Part shown: piece by piece, positions 24,986-37,789 of the stretch
How the letters are laid out: every line of letters begins with the position of its first letter
How positions within the stretch are numbered: the stretch's first letter is position 1
Assembly: GCA_013396525.1 (NCBI GenBank)
Contig: VWYX01000204.1
Coordinates: forward strand, 884,467 to 948,466
Source of the DNA: Chaetorhynchus papuensis
Taxonomy: Eukaryota; Chordata; Aves; Passeriformes; Rhipiduridae
Direction: 5' to 3'
Length of the DNA stretch: 64,000 nucleotides
Program-made: the position numbers and the translations under genes
The notes under the pieces: generated by a model
Databases searched by the model: none
What the model was told of the DNA's origin: nothing
Seen by the model: the letters and a program-made list of their open reading frames with translations, nothing else

Positions 24986-27179
24986 GATAAAATAGCATGC
25001 TAGGTGGGCAGCAGGGTTTATAGGGGTGGGAGTCTGTGATTTGGTTTCTAATTAATTAAATGAATTAAAGCACAGAGTCTCTAGAATCTGGTGAAGAAGT
25101 CAAGCCTGAGTTATTTTGGTGTTGATAAAACATTTGGGGGTAGCAGTTAGAGCAAAGCAGGGCTAGTGAGCAGCAGGGCACCTGGGCTTCCTGGAAAGCA
25201 GCAGGATCTAGCACTCCTTTCTCCAGCCTAACCTCTTACAAGATGTATCTTCGGCCAGTTGTACCTGTGCTGAGGATTGATGTTTACGTCTGCTTCCTTG
25301 GTGTTGCAGGTAGTTTTGCGTCTATGTCCCATTACTTAGCTGAACCTGGAGCCTCAAAGGGCCCTGCTGAAGTCTGCCTCATGGGGGAGCTGTGATCCCA
25401 AGAAAAGAGAGTGAGTTGATTTCCCCCAGGATATCAGTCCTAGAGATCCAGAATGGGCTTGAAGGAAATCTCCCTTCCCTCTTCCTGTGCTCCCTGTCGA
25501 AGGAGTGTCTCTTCACAGCCCCCAGCTGTGTCCCATAGAGACACAGGAGCAGAGAGCATGAGGATTTAAGGCTGTGGGGGGCAGGATAGGGGGAAAACAG
25601 GATCACTGCCTGCCTGTAGGAGGGATCCACTTCTGGAGGAGTTTCCTTATGCTCAGTCTCTATATTGAACAGGGCCCCACCTCAGGCCAAGCTGGGGGGT
25701 GTTCAGTCCTCACAAAGCTGGAGGACCTTCCCTGTAACCCAGCAGTGTCTTGGCCCATTGAGGATGGGAGAGTGTTGGCAGTTCTGGGCAGAGAGAACAC
25801 ACAGCCCTTTTCCCTCCAAGCCCCTTCAGGGTCCTGGGATTGCACTGTCTGACTGGCTGCATCAGGACCAAATATGCTGGGAGTGGTCACAAAATTTCAT
25901 TTTGCATTAAAATGTTCTTTTTTTTTTTTAATTTTTCAAGATTCAAACCAAAATACTCAACAGTTAGATTTCAGCTTGTCAAGCAGATAGGCAAAAGGAG
26001 AAGGAATGGGAGATTACGATGAAGGAAGGAGAGAAGAAACGCATCTGGAGAGACAAATGTAAAAAGTGAAATGAGCACAAGCAGGCTAAACACATCTTTC
26101 ATTTTCATTGTTGTTGAAATAACCAAAATTCTGGGATTCAATTGCAAGAAAATTTAATGTGGAGAAAAATCACGATACGATGAACATTAAGCTAGGATTC
26201 AGCACAGATGAAAAAAAAAAAATTAACAAATTGTAATAGTCCCCACTACAAATGCTCTGGGTTTGGTTAACATGTCATTTCTTTAAAAGCAAGAAAATTT
26301 TGGTTTGCCCATGAACCAGCCTCCTCCTCCAGCCACTGGGTGGCCACAGCTGTAAATGGAAGACAGACATAAAAACTGAAGGATAGATGCAACATGCAAG
26401 CACTCAGTGCCTCAATGTGTAAAAATCAGAGCAGTTCAGCAGCTTTGGCCATCCCAGAATAATATCTCTTGCTGTCAAGCACCATTTTCATGACCTCTAT
26501 GGATGGAACAGGATGAAGAGTTATTTTTTGTTTGTTTATCTGTTTGTATTTTCAGGCATGATTCTGAGCCAGCAAGTCAGTCCCAGTCCAGTAGTAAAAC
26601 AGCAGGTGCCTAGGGACACAGAAAGCCTGAGGCTAAGTCCGAAAACCAAGGCGATGTGTCAGGATTAGGGTCAGAGTCAAGGAGATATAAGGCAATGAGT
26701 TATGTAAGTGAAGATACTACAGAGTAGCACAGGTAGGGGTCAGCAGTAAAGTCTGAGCTTAAAAGCAGTCTCCAAGTGCAAGAGGGGCATGCTCTCACCT
26801 TTAGCTTTCCTCACAAGAGCTCCTATTAGTGACAGAGCAGACCCTGGACTCTGCAACTCAAACTCTTTAACTCAGCCAATGCTCAGCACCCTGAAATCAG
26901 AATTATTCAGGCAGTCACATGGTGACAGCACAAAAGACAAGTAAGGGAAGGGACTGTTTAATTTGTTTAACAGATGTGAAGAACGGCCTTAATAGCAGTA
27001 AAACTGGTGCAGCTAATGACTGGAGGATGTCTGGGCTGTAGTAATCATGAAATGGTAAGAATTTTTGAGTTTCAGAGAATTAAGGAATGGGGTAAGGAGA
27101 ACTACTAGCTTGGACTTCCATAGGGAAGACTTTGGTCCAGTTGACAGAGTCTCTTTGGAGGCACTTCAAAGAAGGTGTT
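24986..27179. other. No recognised gene
   Basis: The section 25140-25860 is GC-richer with overlapping open frames on both strands. After 25910 the sequence becomes AT-rich, with a T run at 25918 and an A run near 26211. No domain or repeat family is recognised. Confidence 0.45.
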
Positions 27180-27641
27180 GAGGTGCTGGGGTGAGTCCAG
27201 AGGACGACAGTGAAGTTGCTGAAAGGTCTAGTGGGTAAGTCCTATTAGGAGAAGCTGAGGGACCTGAGGTTGTTTAGCCTGAAGAAAAGGAGGCTCAGGA
27301 CTGACCTTACTGCTCTAAAACTCCCTGAGAGAAGGTTGTAGCTAGCTGGGGGTTGGCCTTCTCTCCTATCAATTAGTGACAGGATGAGAGGACACAGCCT
27401 CAAGCTATGCCAGGGGAGGTTCAGGTTGGGTATCAGGAGGAATGTCTTGATGGAAAGGATTGCTAAACACTGGCAAGGGCTGCCCAGGGAAGTGGTGAAG
27501 TCACTGTCCCTGCAGGTGTTCAAGAAAGGACTGGGCATAGCACATGGTGCCATGGTCCAGCTGACAAGGTAGTGATCAGTCAAAGATTGGACTCGATAGT
27601 CCAGAGGTCTTTCCCAGCCTAAATGATTCTGTGATTCTGTG
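27180..27641 (+). mobile_element. CR1 LINE 3' fragment
   Basis: Plus-oriented CR1 3' end. It contains CCTGAAGAAAAGGAGGCTCAG, AGGATGAGAGGACACAGCCT, a TCTTTCCCAGCCTAAATGAT block and the tail ATTCTGTGATTCTGTG, two units of the CR1 terminal repeat. It is 5'-truncated near 27180 and abuts another CR1 at 27642. Confidence 0.92.
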
Positions 27642-29556
27642 CAGTCTTGAAGGACAAAGGAATCTAGGCAGGCTAGCAATTTTTGAAGAAAAGAATCTTA
27701 AAGGTGCAGAAGTACCATCCTGTATGCCAAAAATGGTGGAGGTGGTGGGTGGGGGGTTGGGGGGAAGAAAACCAGTCTGAACCAGTCTGAGTTTTGCCTG
27801 TGACTCAGTAAAGAGTTTATGACCTTTGGAAGAAGCGGCACTCCACTCAGGAAGACTACCAAGACACAAGTTTATATGGAGAGAAAATTAAAAGAGCCAA
27901 AGCTCAACTAGAACTTAATTTGGCTACTGCAGTAGTCAGCAAAATGTTTCTATCAATACATCTGGTGAGCTGGAAGACACAGATGGGGACAGAATGATGG
28001 CCTGATAATCCAAGGAGAAAAAATTAGTTATCGGTACACCACTGAGACACACACAAGTCTATGGGGCCAAATGGGATCCTCCCAAGGGTACTGAGGGAGC
28101 TGGTGGAAGTGCTCACTGAGTAATTTTTAATTATTTAAGCAGCAGTCCTGGCTAACCAGGGAGATCCCAGGAGACTGGAAGTTGGCCAGTGTGCTGGCCT
28201 TCTACAAGGGTGGGAAGGAAGATGTGTATAGTGCTGGGGCACTACAGGCCTGTCAGCCTGGGAAGGTCATGGAAGAGATCACCTGAGTGCTGTCACTTGG
28301 CACATACAAGACAACCAGGGATCAGGCCCAGCCAGCAAGGATTTAAGGAAGGCAGGTGCTACTTGACCAACCTGACCTATGACAGGGTGACATACTAAAT
28401 GGATGAGGGAAAGGCTGTGGATGTTGTCTACATTGACTCCAGCAAAGCCTTTGACACTGTCTCCCACACAATTCTCCACTGTCTCCTCACAGTTCATTCC
28501 TCATGAACTGGCTGTATATGACTTGGATGGGGCACTGTTCATTGGGTAACAAAGTGGCTGGATGGCCGGGTCCAGAGAGTGGTGGTGAGTGGAGTTACAT
28601 CCAGCCAGCAGTCTGTCACAAGTACTTTCCCCAGGGGTCAGTATTGGGGCCACTTTTGTTTAACATCTAATTCGCTGGTCTGGGTGAGGAGCACACTCTC
28701 AGTCATTTTGCAGATGACAGCAAGTTAGGTGGGAGTGTTGACCTGCTGCAGGGCAGGAAGTCTCTGCAGAGGGATCTGGACAGGCTGGATCAATGGGCTG
28801 AGGCCAACTGTATGAGGTTCGATAAGGCCAAGCATCAGATCCTGCCCTTGCGTCTCAACAGTTCCACTCAGCACTACAGACTAGGGGCAGAGTGTCTGGA
28901 AATCTGCCCAGCAAAGGACCTGGGGGTGATATGGTCGACATCTGGCTGAATATGAGCCAGCAGTGTGCCCAGGTGGCCAAGAAGGCCAGGGGCATCCTGG
29001 CCTGTATCAACAATAGCGTGGCCACCAGGACCAGGGCAGGGATTGTCCCCATGTACTCAGTACTGGTGAGGCCACACCAGGAGTTCTGTGTCCAGTTCTG
29101 GGCCCGTCACTTCAAAAACAATACTGAGGTGGTGGAGTGAGTCCTGAGAAAGGCAACAGAGCTGGGGAAGGGTCTGGAGCACAAGTCCTGTGAAGAGTGG
29201 CTGAGGGAACTGGGGATGTTTCACCTGAAGAAAAGGAGACTCAGGGAAACTTTCACTCTGCAGCTACTGGGAAGGAGGCTGTAGTGAGTGGGGGTCAGCC
29301 TTTTCTCCCAACAAATGAGGGGATAAGAAGAAACAGCCTCAAGCTGGACCAGTGGTGGTTTAGACTGCCGTAATATGGAAATGATTTGTTACTGAAAGGG
29401 CTGTCAACCACAGAGCAGGCTGCTCAGGGAAGTGCTTCAGTCACTGTCCTTGGAGATATTTAAAAGATGTGGCATTTAAGGACATGGTTTAGTGGTTGAT
29501 TTGGAAGCATTAGGTTAAATGTTGGACTTGATGACCTAAATGATTCTATGTTGATA
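27642..29556 (+). mobile_element. CR1 LINE, 5'-truncated copy with degenerate reverse transcriptase
   Basis: The longest LINE in the window. Translation in shifting plus frames gives IKRAKAQLELNLATAV (endonuclease to RT linker), HYRPVSL, GFKEGRCYLTNL, VYIDSSKAFDTVSH (RT motif A region, about 28420-28470) and HFADDSKLGG (motif C, about 28705-28735). The usual CR1 downstream blocks follow, then GTTGGACTTGATGACCTAAA and a short ATTCTATG tail. Stops and frameshifts, for example a TAA just before the DEGKAVDVVYID block, make it inactive. The endonuclease domain and 5' end are lost. Confidence 0.93.
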
Positions 29557-32529
29557 TGTTTATATGGAAATAATAATAGTCTTAATGTGTAGACACAACA
29601 GACAGATGACAAGATCTTAGAGGCTGTCCTCTCTGTAAATGGATCTAATTACTGGAGGTAAATGATAAAATGATTACAGAGGAAAGTTTACTACATATGT
29701 GCGGAAAGGAGATTATGAAGGAACAACAAAAATCAAAGACATTGTTCACATGGCCCTTATTTTCACAGAACTGGTAACAGGTTGAAACCATGGTCCATCC
29801 TGGCCCTACCAAGTTACTAACTGGAATCCTTTTATTATAATAATTTAATACAATTATATCTCATAAGTTTGTATTCGAAAATAATGAACAAGAATTAATT
29901 AATAAGAAAATAGGGAGCGCAGGGCTGTTTTTTGCAGTTAAAGACCAAACCAAAAGTGCAGAGTCTAAATGAAGCCAGATCCAAAAACATTTTAGACATG
30001 GATGTGTGTGATGTCAACCACAAGTAACATGAAGTTCCTGTTCCCTAGAACAGTCCAGAAGAAAAGTTGGTTTGATCAGTGTAGTGATTCCTAATGTAAC
30101 TTCCTTGACCTATGTGGGAGACCACATAGTCTGAGAGAGAAGTCAGGAGGGTCAGTGTAGCAGTTCCAGCCTTAACGTGTGTAGTCTGAGGATGTAAAGT
30201 CCCCTGTGTTTCTCCCAACGCATTCCTGAATTCTCCCCTTTTCCTCCCTAGGGTTTTGTTTGAGCTCTCTTCTGAGTCTCTCTGGATTCTCATCAAGTTT
30301 CTTTAGTCCTTCCTCATGATCTCTTAAACTGGGTTACCTCTTGTATGTCTCTTCTATGACTCTCTTGAGAGATCCTGGACAGTAGCTGCTACAGACTGGT
30401 AGAGAACGCCCGATTCCTGACAGACTCACTCAAATTCTCTCAGTGTCTCATACTTGGCTCTTGCCTCACTGGCCTTCACAGTCTGCCCTTTCTGAAAGCA
30501 TCTCCACACTTTCTCCAGGACACTTTTACAACTTTCATAGCAGTTAACAAGCTGTTTACTTGTAAATGGTTCCCTTATTCTTCTCTATTCTTTCATAGCT
30601 AAATTTCAGCCAGGCCCAGCCCATAGCACCTGACACAATCTAGCCCTTATTATATAAACAATCCTGTAACTCTTCCTATATGTTAAAATTTCATATAATC
30701 ATCATGTTTCAGTCATCCCCGTGGCTTATGAAACTCAGCAGATTTCTAACCATGCTGTTGATATTTCCACTGTAGTTACAACCACTGTTTCTTGGAGGTA
30801 GACATAGGGAATGGGTTAATATAATCAACTTGCCAACAACTTCACCAAGCTTGTCTCTTGGAACTGTCAGCAGCAACAAATGTAATTCAGGGACCCTGAA
30901 AGCAAAGGCAGTGTTTGGTCTAATCTTATCACTGAACTAAATACAAGGTGCAGAGCACTGAAGTTGCCACAGCATCCCTAGACTGTGCATACCTGGTTCT
31001 CAGAGGAAGCTCAAGGCTCAAAACAGGAAATCACATGCTGCAGAAAATTGCATTGTTCATCCCTTGCAACATATGAACATTTTTTTTCAGTAGGACTTCT
31101 ACTGGCTTCATTTCAGATCAACAGTTTTGTTCAGTTGCTGCGATTTCCTTCCTTACTTTCTTCTTACCTTACTGGGGACTCCAGAAGTAAGTAATAAAAG
31201 AAAGGAATATGCACCATTTTATGTGGGATCATTGCAGGCCATTAAAAAAAAAAAAAAAAAAGAGTACGATAACCAGTTGAATCCCCTTATTTCCTTCACC
31301 CCCTGCTGAGACCAGGAGTGTAGACAGTTCTGTTTCATCTTTGTTTTGTTTTACCCCCTCTACGGGAAGATAGTAGAGTAGTGTGTGGGGTGAGGTCTTT
31401 AATTTGTTTATTTGAACTTCTGTTAAGACCTTGCTCATTCTGCTCAGGCACCACTTGCAGTACAACCCGAGGAGAGTATGAATACCTTACAGCAGCAGAG
31501 GACCGAGTCCACCAGAGTGTAGTTTAGCGGTGTAGCAGTGTCAAAATGGAATCAGAGCCTGGATAAAAGATGTCATTTATAGACTCCACCAACATTGCCA
31601 CACGGTGTTTGTGGCCTTCTTGAGCCATGACATCAAGATAAAGTGCAAAACCCACTGGGATGGTGAGGAGAAGCACACAAATGTGCCATCCTCCAAGCAG
31701 TAACCAGTTTTCTTCAGAGCACACATCCAGGCCATGTTCTTTGGAAGCTGAAAATGTCTGTTTTGTACCTTGGCATTCAAGACAGCCCTGCAATTTGCAT
31801 CCTGTCTCTGAAGACTTAATTTCAAAGTAAGAGAATAATCTGTTAACATGTACAGAAACCATGGTGATGACTGTACTTCCACAAACCTAAATGATTTTTC
31901 CAATTATGGAAGGAGCTGTGAAATGCAATCTCGGCCACTAAAGCTCTCCCACACATCATACAGATGTTCACAGCTTTCCTCATGCTGTGAAATACTCATC
32001 AAAATAGAAGCCTAATTAACACCTCTTATAAAGTCTGCAAAAAGTGACTCACCAGTGTTATGCTGTAAGCAGCAATAACTGGATTCCTTGGACATCACCA
32101 GCAATATCATTCACACATGCACCTATGTCAGCCCTTGTGAAGGTGCACATTATCAAGAGAATTAGTCAGGGTAGAACTGAGACATATGATTTTCCAGACT
32201 CCAAATTATAACCTAATGGTTACTTTCACAACGCAGTTAAGACAAATAAACACAAGTTGTTCTAAAGGCTGTTTCAATTATTAGCTGTTCGTGACAATCT
32301 GAGTACACAAGGACAATCAGAGGAAGAAAAGGGAGAGGTTTGTATTTCTTTTTAAAATAAACTTTTAATGTGCTATATAGGCATGATCACTACAAGATCT
32401 TCCACCTATACGCAATACTACACACTGTTAACACACTGCATTTTCACTGTACATTAAAAAATCTGGGAAGAATATTCCTTCACTGGAAAAATATCATACA
32501 ATCACTTAAATAAACAAAGACAACATTAC
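29557..32529. other. No recognised gene; region 3' of SHB
   Basis: AT-rich sequence with an 18-base A run at 31244-31261. A minus-strand open frame at 31524-31862 (112 codons) has a hydrophobic stretch near its middle but no recognised family. Confidence 0.5.
31244..31261 (+). repeat. Poly-A run (18 A)
   Basis: An uninterrupted A run, preceded about 45 bases earlier by an AATAAA-like string. It could be a retrocopy tail, but no source sequence is recognised upstream. Confidence 0.8.
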
Positions 32530-35094
32530 AGTGCAAACAAAATCCTGGTTTTATTTATTCTGCAATTACTGAATACTTTCTAAAAGTCTTTTAGAAAAAT
32601 AATAAAAAAACCTTCCCATGGACAACCAATACTTTCTGAGATGATTTCCTCTTGCTGAACCAAGAACCTTGATCTGATCCTTGAAGCTGAAATAAGCTGT
32701 ATACACAGTTGTATGATGCCTATTCACATGATTTGTATGAAGCAATGGATCCCAACCCAAAATCTGCAGACAGCAATAAAATGGCACTTTCTGGCTTCAT
32801 CTGACTTTTGATCAGACCCATGACAAGAAAGGTCTGGTACAATAGTTATCCCCATGAATTAAAGACAAAGTGCTTAAGGAAGCCAGACAAGGCCTTGGTT
32901 AATGAAGTTGTTGGTTTCTACAGGTAATTGCTGTTAGACAGAGTAGGGGCATACATTTTTTTTTTTTTCCCTTTAAAGAAGAAAAATAGACCATGGAACA
33001 GCAACTATGCCAGATTCAACAGGCAAAAGAAGAAATATGACATATTTCTGTCCCAAAGAGCATGATAGTGTTGCTCAAGCCCACAAAGGCCAAGATTCAG
33101 ACAGAGCAGATATCACCTGATTCCTAATCTGCATGAGCTCTGCCACCTTCATTAACTCCTACTCTGGTGAGAGAATATAGTAACTTAAAAGTGCCTGTAT
33201 GCTCTTGTCAGTTGGGTGATGTCAAGAGAGTAAAGAGTTATGCAAAGACCTCAGGGAAATAAAAAAAGCAGGCAGGTGAGTACATTAAAAAGGGGATGGT
33301 TGTTTTCACTTGGAGAGGAATGTTGTCTCTTTGTCCTCCGTTGTGCCACCCTTCTCGGAAAACTGGAAAACCTATTTCAACGCAGCTTCCGATTCTGGGT
33401 GAGACAGAGACAGTTTGACCCTCTACCACTGCTGCACAGAACGACACTGGGCTCTTCACATACATATGATCCACTTCTGTTCAGTCTGCATTGGATGTCA
33501 TATAAAGGATAAGGCAGGCTTAAAAGGAAACAGAATATTTAGCACCAGTGACAGTATAAGGGTCATCCTTGAGGTTCTTATCAGAGTAGACAATACAATG
33601 AAGCACAACTTTTACAGGCAGTAAGTGGTTATTCCATTACAATTTTCAGATTTGCACTTCTTTCTAAGCATACATTAAAAAAATAGTAGTAGCTAAGAAA
33701 GCTGAATTAAATAGCACACAATTTCACAGTCCTATTGCTGTCTGTAAAATACATAACCTGCATATAACCAGTTTGCTACTATACCAGCTGATGGGTTAAT
33801 GCACAACATTCCAGATGTATGTGGGAGATGGCACAACATGAGGAGTATAAGGCTATAGATTCCCCAGTTCCAGCTTGTGTACAATTACAACTTTTCACTT
33901 ATCTCACTGAATGAGCACACAGAGCATGTAGAAAATACGTCCCAAGTAGATGGGCACTGAGTTGGCAGGACTAAGATACAGAGCAGCTTCTACAGTGCTT
34001 CTGGCTGTCAGTGACTGAAATACACAGCAGGAGGCAGGCTTCTGCTCACGGTGAAAAGGAACACTGGCCAGAAGTTATGTGCCAACGGGGCTGTGCCTTA
34101 AGAATGCCTTGCTGGAAAACAAATTCTGCTCTGCTACATACCACAGTTCTCACAGCTGCAAAAGCCATCTTGTGGAAAGGCAGTGTGACACACGTGTTAG
34201 CCTGCTACATCAGTAGGACAGCTGTTTGATCCAGATGAATGAGCAAGTGAAGATTTTGCCTACTAAAGCTTGATAAAAGCCTTTGACCACCCTCATGCAT
34301 AAATACTAACCCACATAGCAAAATTACTTATCCTAACTACTTAAAACATTATGGTGTAACTGCCCCAAACAAAATTAGCTGCCTGTACCTACAAATGAAA
34401 CTTGCAAATGAAGACAGTAAACATTAAGAGATTATTGTACCAAAAAGGATAAAAATATATAACAAACTACTGTTTAATTACATCCCCTATTTGTAAGTAA
34501 TTGACCATGATTCACTCTCACAAAATTATTTTAAGTTTGTGTGTCTAACAGGAGTTCAATATTTGACTACCCTGAGAAACTGCATTAAAAAATCCCAAAC
34601 CCCTCAAGCTACGTGACCAGAGCCAGAGACTTGCCTGTTAAGCAGCTCCTTCTCAGGTCCATCAAGAACACCCTAGGGTCCCTCAGAATAAGGTTACTCT
34701 TTCTCATGGAGAAGTTTCTCAGGGTAGCAAGAGAATAAAAGTTGTTGGTTTTTTACTGTTGAGAATAACTTGTTGATTCTTCTCAAAACATGAAGGAAGA
34801 ACTTTTGTTGGGAAGCACTTTCATTCACGTAGAAGGTCTGGGAAGGTTATCTGCTCTCCTTGCACTAAAATACGTGTTCTTTCTCTTATGCAGCAATACA
34901 GTTCTAGAGGCATGCTGCAGCACAAGTGTATCACACCCACAGTCCCACAGACAACTCTGCAGAGAGCCCACATTCACAAGACTAAAGGCTGCCTCTCCCC
35001 ATGATAGACTCAAGCTCTGAATTCTGGCAACGAATTTTGTGCAACCCAGCTTATCTCTCACCTCCCAGCCACAGGAAGGGGTGAGACTAGGTTA
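32530..35094 (-). other. SHB: Probable SHB 3' untranslated region
   Basis: AT-rich non-coding sequence follows the SHB stop on the minus strand. Scanning downstream, the first AATAAA signals I see are the overlapping pair at 32550-32559, with T/G-rich sequence beyond them at lower coordinates. This predicts a 3' UTR of about 2.5 kb. An ATTAAA near 34473 could give a shorter form. The end is inferred from signals only. No transposon is recognised inside. Confidence 0.55.
32550..32559 (-). promoter_or_regulatory. Overlapping AATAAA polyadenylation signals, probable SHB
   Basis: On the minus strand the bases read GAATAAATAAAA just before the signal pair ends, giving two AATAAA hexamers offset by four bases. 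T- and TG-rich sequence (for example TGTTGTCTTTG) follows at about 32510-32530, as expected for a downstream element. Confidence 0.55.
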
Positions 35095-35278
35095 TTAGAG
35101 AGTCCGTACAGCCACGGGGTAGAGCAAGGACAAGTGTTCTGCTCCTTTGATAGGCAGCTTTTTCGTGGTGTAGTAGTGGATGACTTCAGGAACGCTGTCG
35201 AAGGGAGGGCTGTTCTGACCCAGGATGTATTTCTCTTTGGTTTTCATCAGCTTCATATGCATAAAACCTTGGCTGCTC
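35095..35278 (-). CDS. SHB: SHB terminal coding exon, C-terminal half of the SH2 domain and stop
   Basis: The last coding exon has 184 coding nt. Its first base completes a Lys codon. The translation includes SSQGFMHMKL, TKEKYILGQNSPPFDSVPEV, IHYYTTKKLPIKGAEHLSLL and ends PVAVRTL followed by TAA. This is the second half of the SH2 domain, including the IHYYTTKKLPI helix region, and the protein ends almost directly after the domain, as known for SHB. The acceptor is CTTTCCTTGCAG. The preceding intron is 8727 bp. The same frame remains open about 300 nt upstream of the acceptor (to 35577), but that part shows no SHB similarity and lies beyond a good splice site, so I treat it as intron. The four exons together give about 230 C-terminal residues of a protein of roughly 500 in mammals. 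Confidence 0.96.
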
Positions 35279-37789
35279 CTGCAAGGAAAGCAAAGTGTAA
35301 GTTCATGCTTGTGCATAGGGAGGAGGGGTGCAGCACCACGACAGGCTCTCCTTATGGAGGGGAATGCAGGAGAACAAAATGCCCGTAGTTGCTGGGTGAC
35401 AGGCCAAGACAGTGGCCAGACTGACAGAATGACTGCTAGTTGCAAACCCCCGTGGACAGTCCACCACAAAGGCAGCCTAAGGCAGTATTTTGTTTTCAGC
35501 ACCTGTGCTGCCTGGATCCACGTGCAAGGCTGTCTCACCCAGAATGTGATCCAGAGGTGTGCCAGAGGACAATCCATCTCCTCCCCCTGGCTCCTACCTC
35601 CAGCCCCTTCAATATCTTCCTATGAACACTTAGTTTTCACCGTAGCAAGTCATTACTTCTGGACCCAAAGAGATCTGTGGTGTTGGCCTGTCAGAGGCCT
35701 GAGGGTCCCTTCACAGGCTTGAGCAGGCCATAAACCTTGCTCAGCTAGGCAAGACATGTCCTGTTTTACCCTGCAGATGCCTCAGAACAGACCTTACCCA
35801 TCCCACCCCGGCAGTAAATGCCCAGAACATGTCTCTGTGTGTAATCTGGTGGGGAAACTTCTCCAGATGAGCATGTTCCCAAGGTCTATGGCATATGCAC
35901 TACACTGAGCACTACACTGAGCAAGGGCTGCCATCCTGTGGTCTTTCTGCAGGCAGAAACCACAGTGTGACTTCCCCAGCAGAAGCATTAAATTCCTAGG
36001 TGACCGGTCTGCCTGCACAATGCACTGCCTCTTTGAGGGAAGGCTCATAGTTACACAGGCAGGAGAAGAGTGTCATGGAACTGCCCTGCCTGCTCTTGGC
36101 AAAGCAACCTGTCCAACATAATGCCAGTCTGATGGGTAGCACCCACGCTGCCATACAGCACTAGAGGTAAAGCTGGCCTCAGCTCTTCCCAAAAGTGACT
36201 CTTCAGTGTCTGCTGTCTTAACATAACATTATAGGCTACTTAAAGAGTCTAGAGTTCAGCCAGGACAACACAAGTGCAAAGAACAGCTCCTGCATCTGAA
36301 GATGTTAAATGAGGCTTAGAAGGTTTTTACAGCTTTTGTTTGATGTCCCAATCCCTAACCTTCTGGCTCCAAGCCACTGCATCTTCTAGGTGTGTCCAGG
36401 GGCACAGACAATAATGTTAAAACTGGAGTTGGTCTGTGTCAGCAAAGAAACCCAATTCAAGATGACACAGAAAGCTGCAGCAGGAAAACAAATTATGTTA
36501 AAACCAGCTTCTCTAAAATCTGCCATGTTCTAGCAGGCAGGTGCAGCATTCCCTTTGTAAGTGCCTGTACCATAATCAAGCTCATGTCTTTCAGACATAT
36601 TCGACAATTTTCTGATGAAGAGAACCTTTCTGGTGGGCAGAAACCACTGTAGGCACTGTAATTATGGCTCTACATGCTTAAAATCTTGCATTCAATATCA
36701 ATTTATTAGTGGGAAAATATACCTTTCAAGTCATAATTGATCTCTAAATTATTTCCCTTAAATAAGAGCGACATCTTTAAATACTTATGAGGACAGATGT
36801 ATTGCTCTCTTTCTTCAGTTCACTATGAATCTGCTTTGCTACAACACTGACTTGAAAGTATGCAGATAAACTGATGGAATCACAGGTGCATGCTAATTTC
36901 AGAAGTTCAGCAAGGTCTGGAGAACAACCTGTTAAGTGCACTTTAGTGAAGAAAAGGAAAAGACATGAGCCCTTTTTAGAACAGGAAGACAATGCACATA
37001 GTAGGAACTAATTGCTACAAGCCATGTATTCACGACAGACAGCTGTTGCTTCCCCAGAAAGGACCTATGTATATACTCAGGTTTGAGCAGCACATAGTCA
37101 TTGAGCTTACACAAAAACAATCTCTGCTACATCAGGACAGCTGAGCCTTCTGGAAGGCCACACTGTGAAGGTGAGTGAAAAATAATGTGAGCTAGAAGTC
37201 ATGAATAGCAGGCTAATGGAATGTAGCCAAAGCAAATCTAGAGCTTCTGCCCTTGGGATGGAACGAACCCAAGCAGCAGTGCAAGCTGGGGCACAATGGG
37301 TCAAAAAAGGAACTATGGTAGGGGAGACACATGGTGGGAAGGAGAATGGTTCCATGGACTGCCCATGAAGGCCCACTGCAGCCTGAGCTGCATAGCAAAG
37401 TACAGCTGAACAGTCATTAACGCTGACTGAGGCTTCAGTGAGAGATTACAAAAAATATGCATCAGCACCAACAGTAGTTGAAAAGACAGGAATCTTGTTT
37501 AGGAAGGTTTTTTTTTAGAGTTTTTTTCAAAAAGAGCTACTGTCCCTAGTCACCACTAGGACTTCATTTCAAAAGGTAATTGAATAGTGAAGGGTAAAAA
37601 AATGAACTTGTTTTTCAGCAAACTTGTCTTGCTCAGAAGTCACCTTTGCTTATACAGCACAGGTAGGGACTGAGTCTCCTGTGTCACCAACAACAACCAG
37701 ACACTACATGGAGCTTGCAGCACATGTGTTTTAAGAGTAAATCAGCAACTCTGTTCACTTTATAGACTAAAGGCAGTTCAGGAGCACAC

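Noticed and set aside
28855..29052. Minus-strand open frame in the CR1
   Set aside because: It is the antisense shadow of the CR1 coding remnant.
31190..31261. Processed pseudogene suggested by an AATAAA-like string and a poly-A run
   Set aside because: No recognisable coding or transcript sequence upstream and no target-site duplication seen.
35279..35577. In-frame open extension upstream of the terminal SHB exon
   Set aside because: It lies beyond a good acceptor (CTTTCCTTGCAG) and shows no SHB similarity, whereas the preceding exon joins at 35278 in the correct phase.
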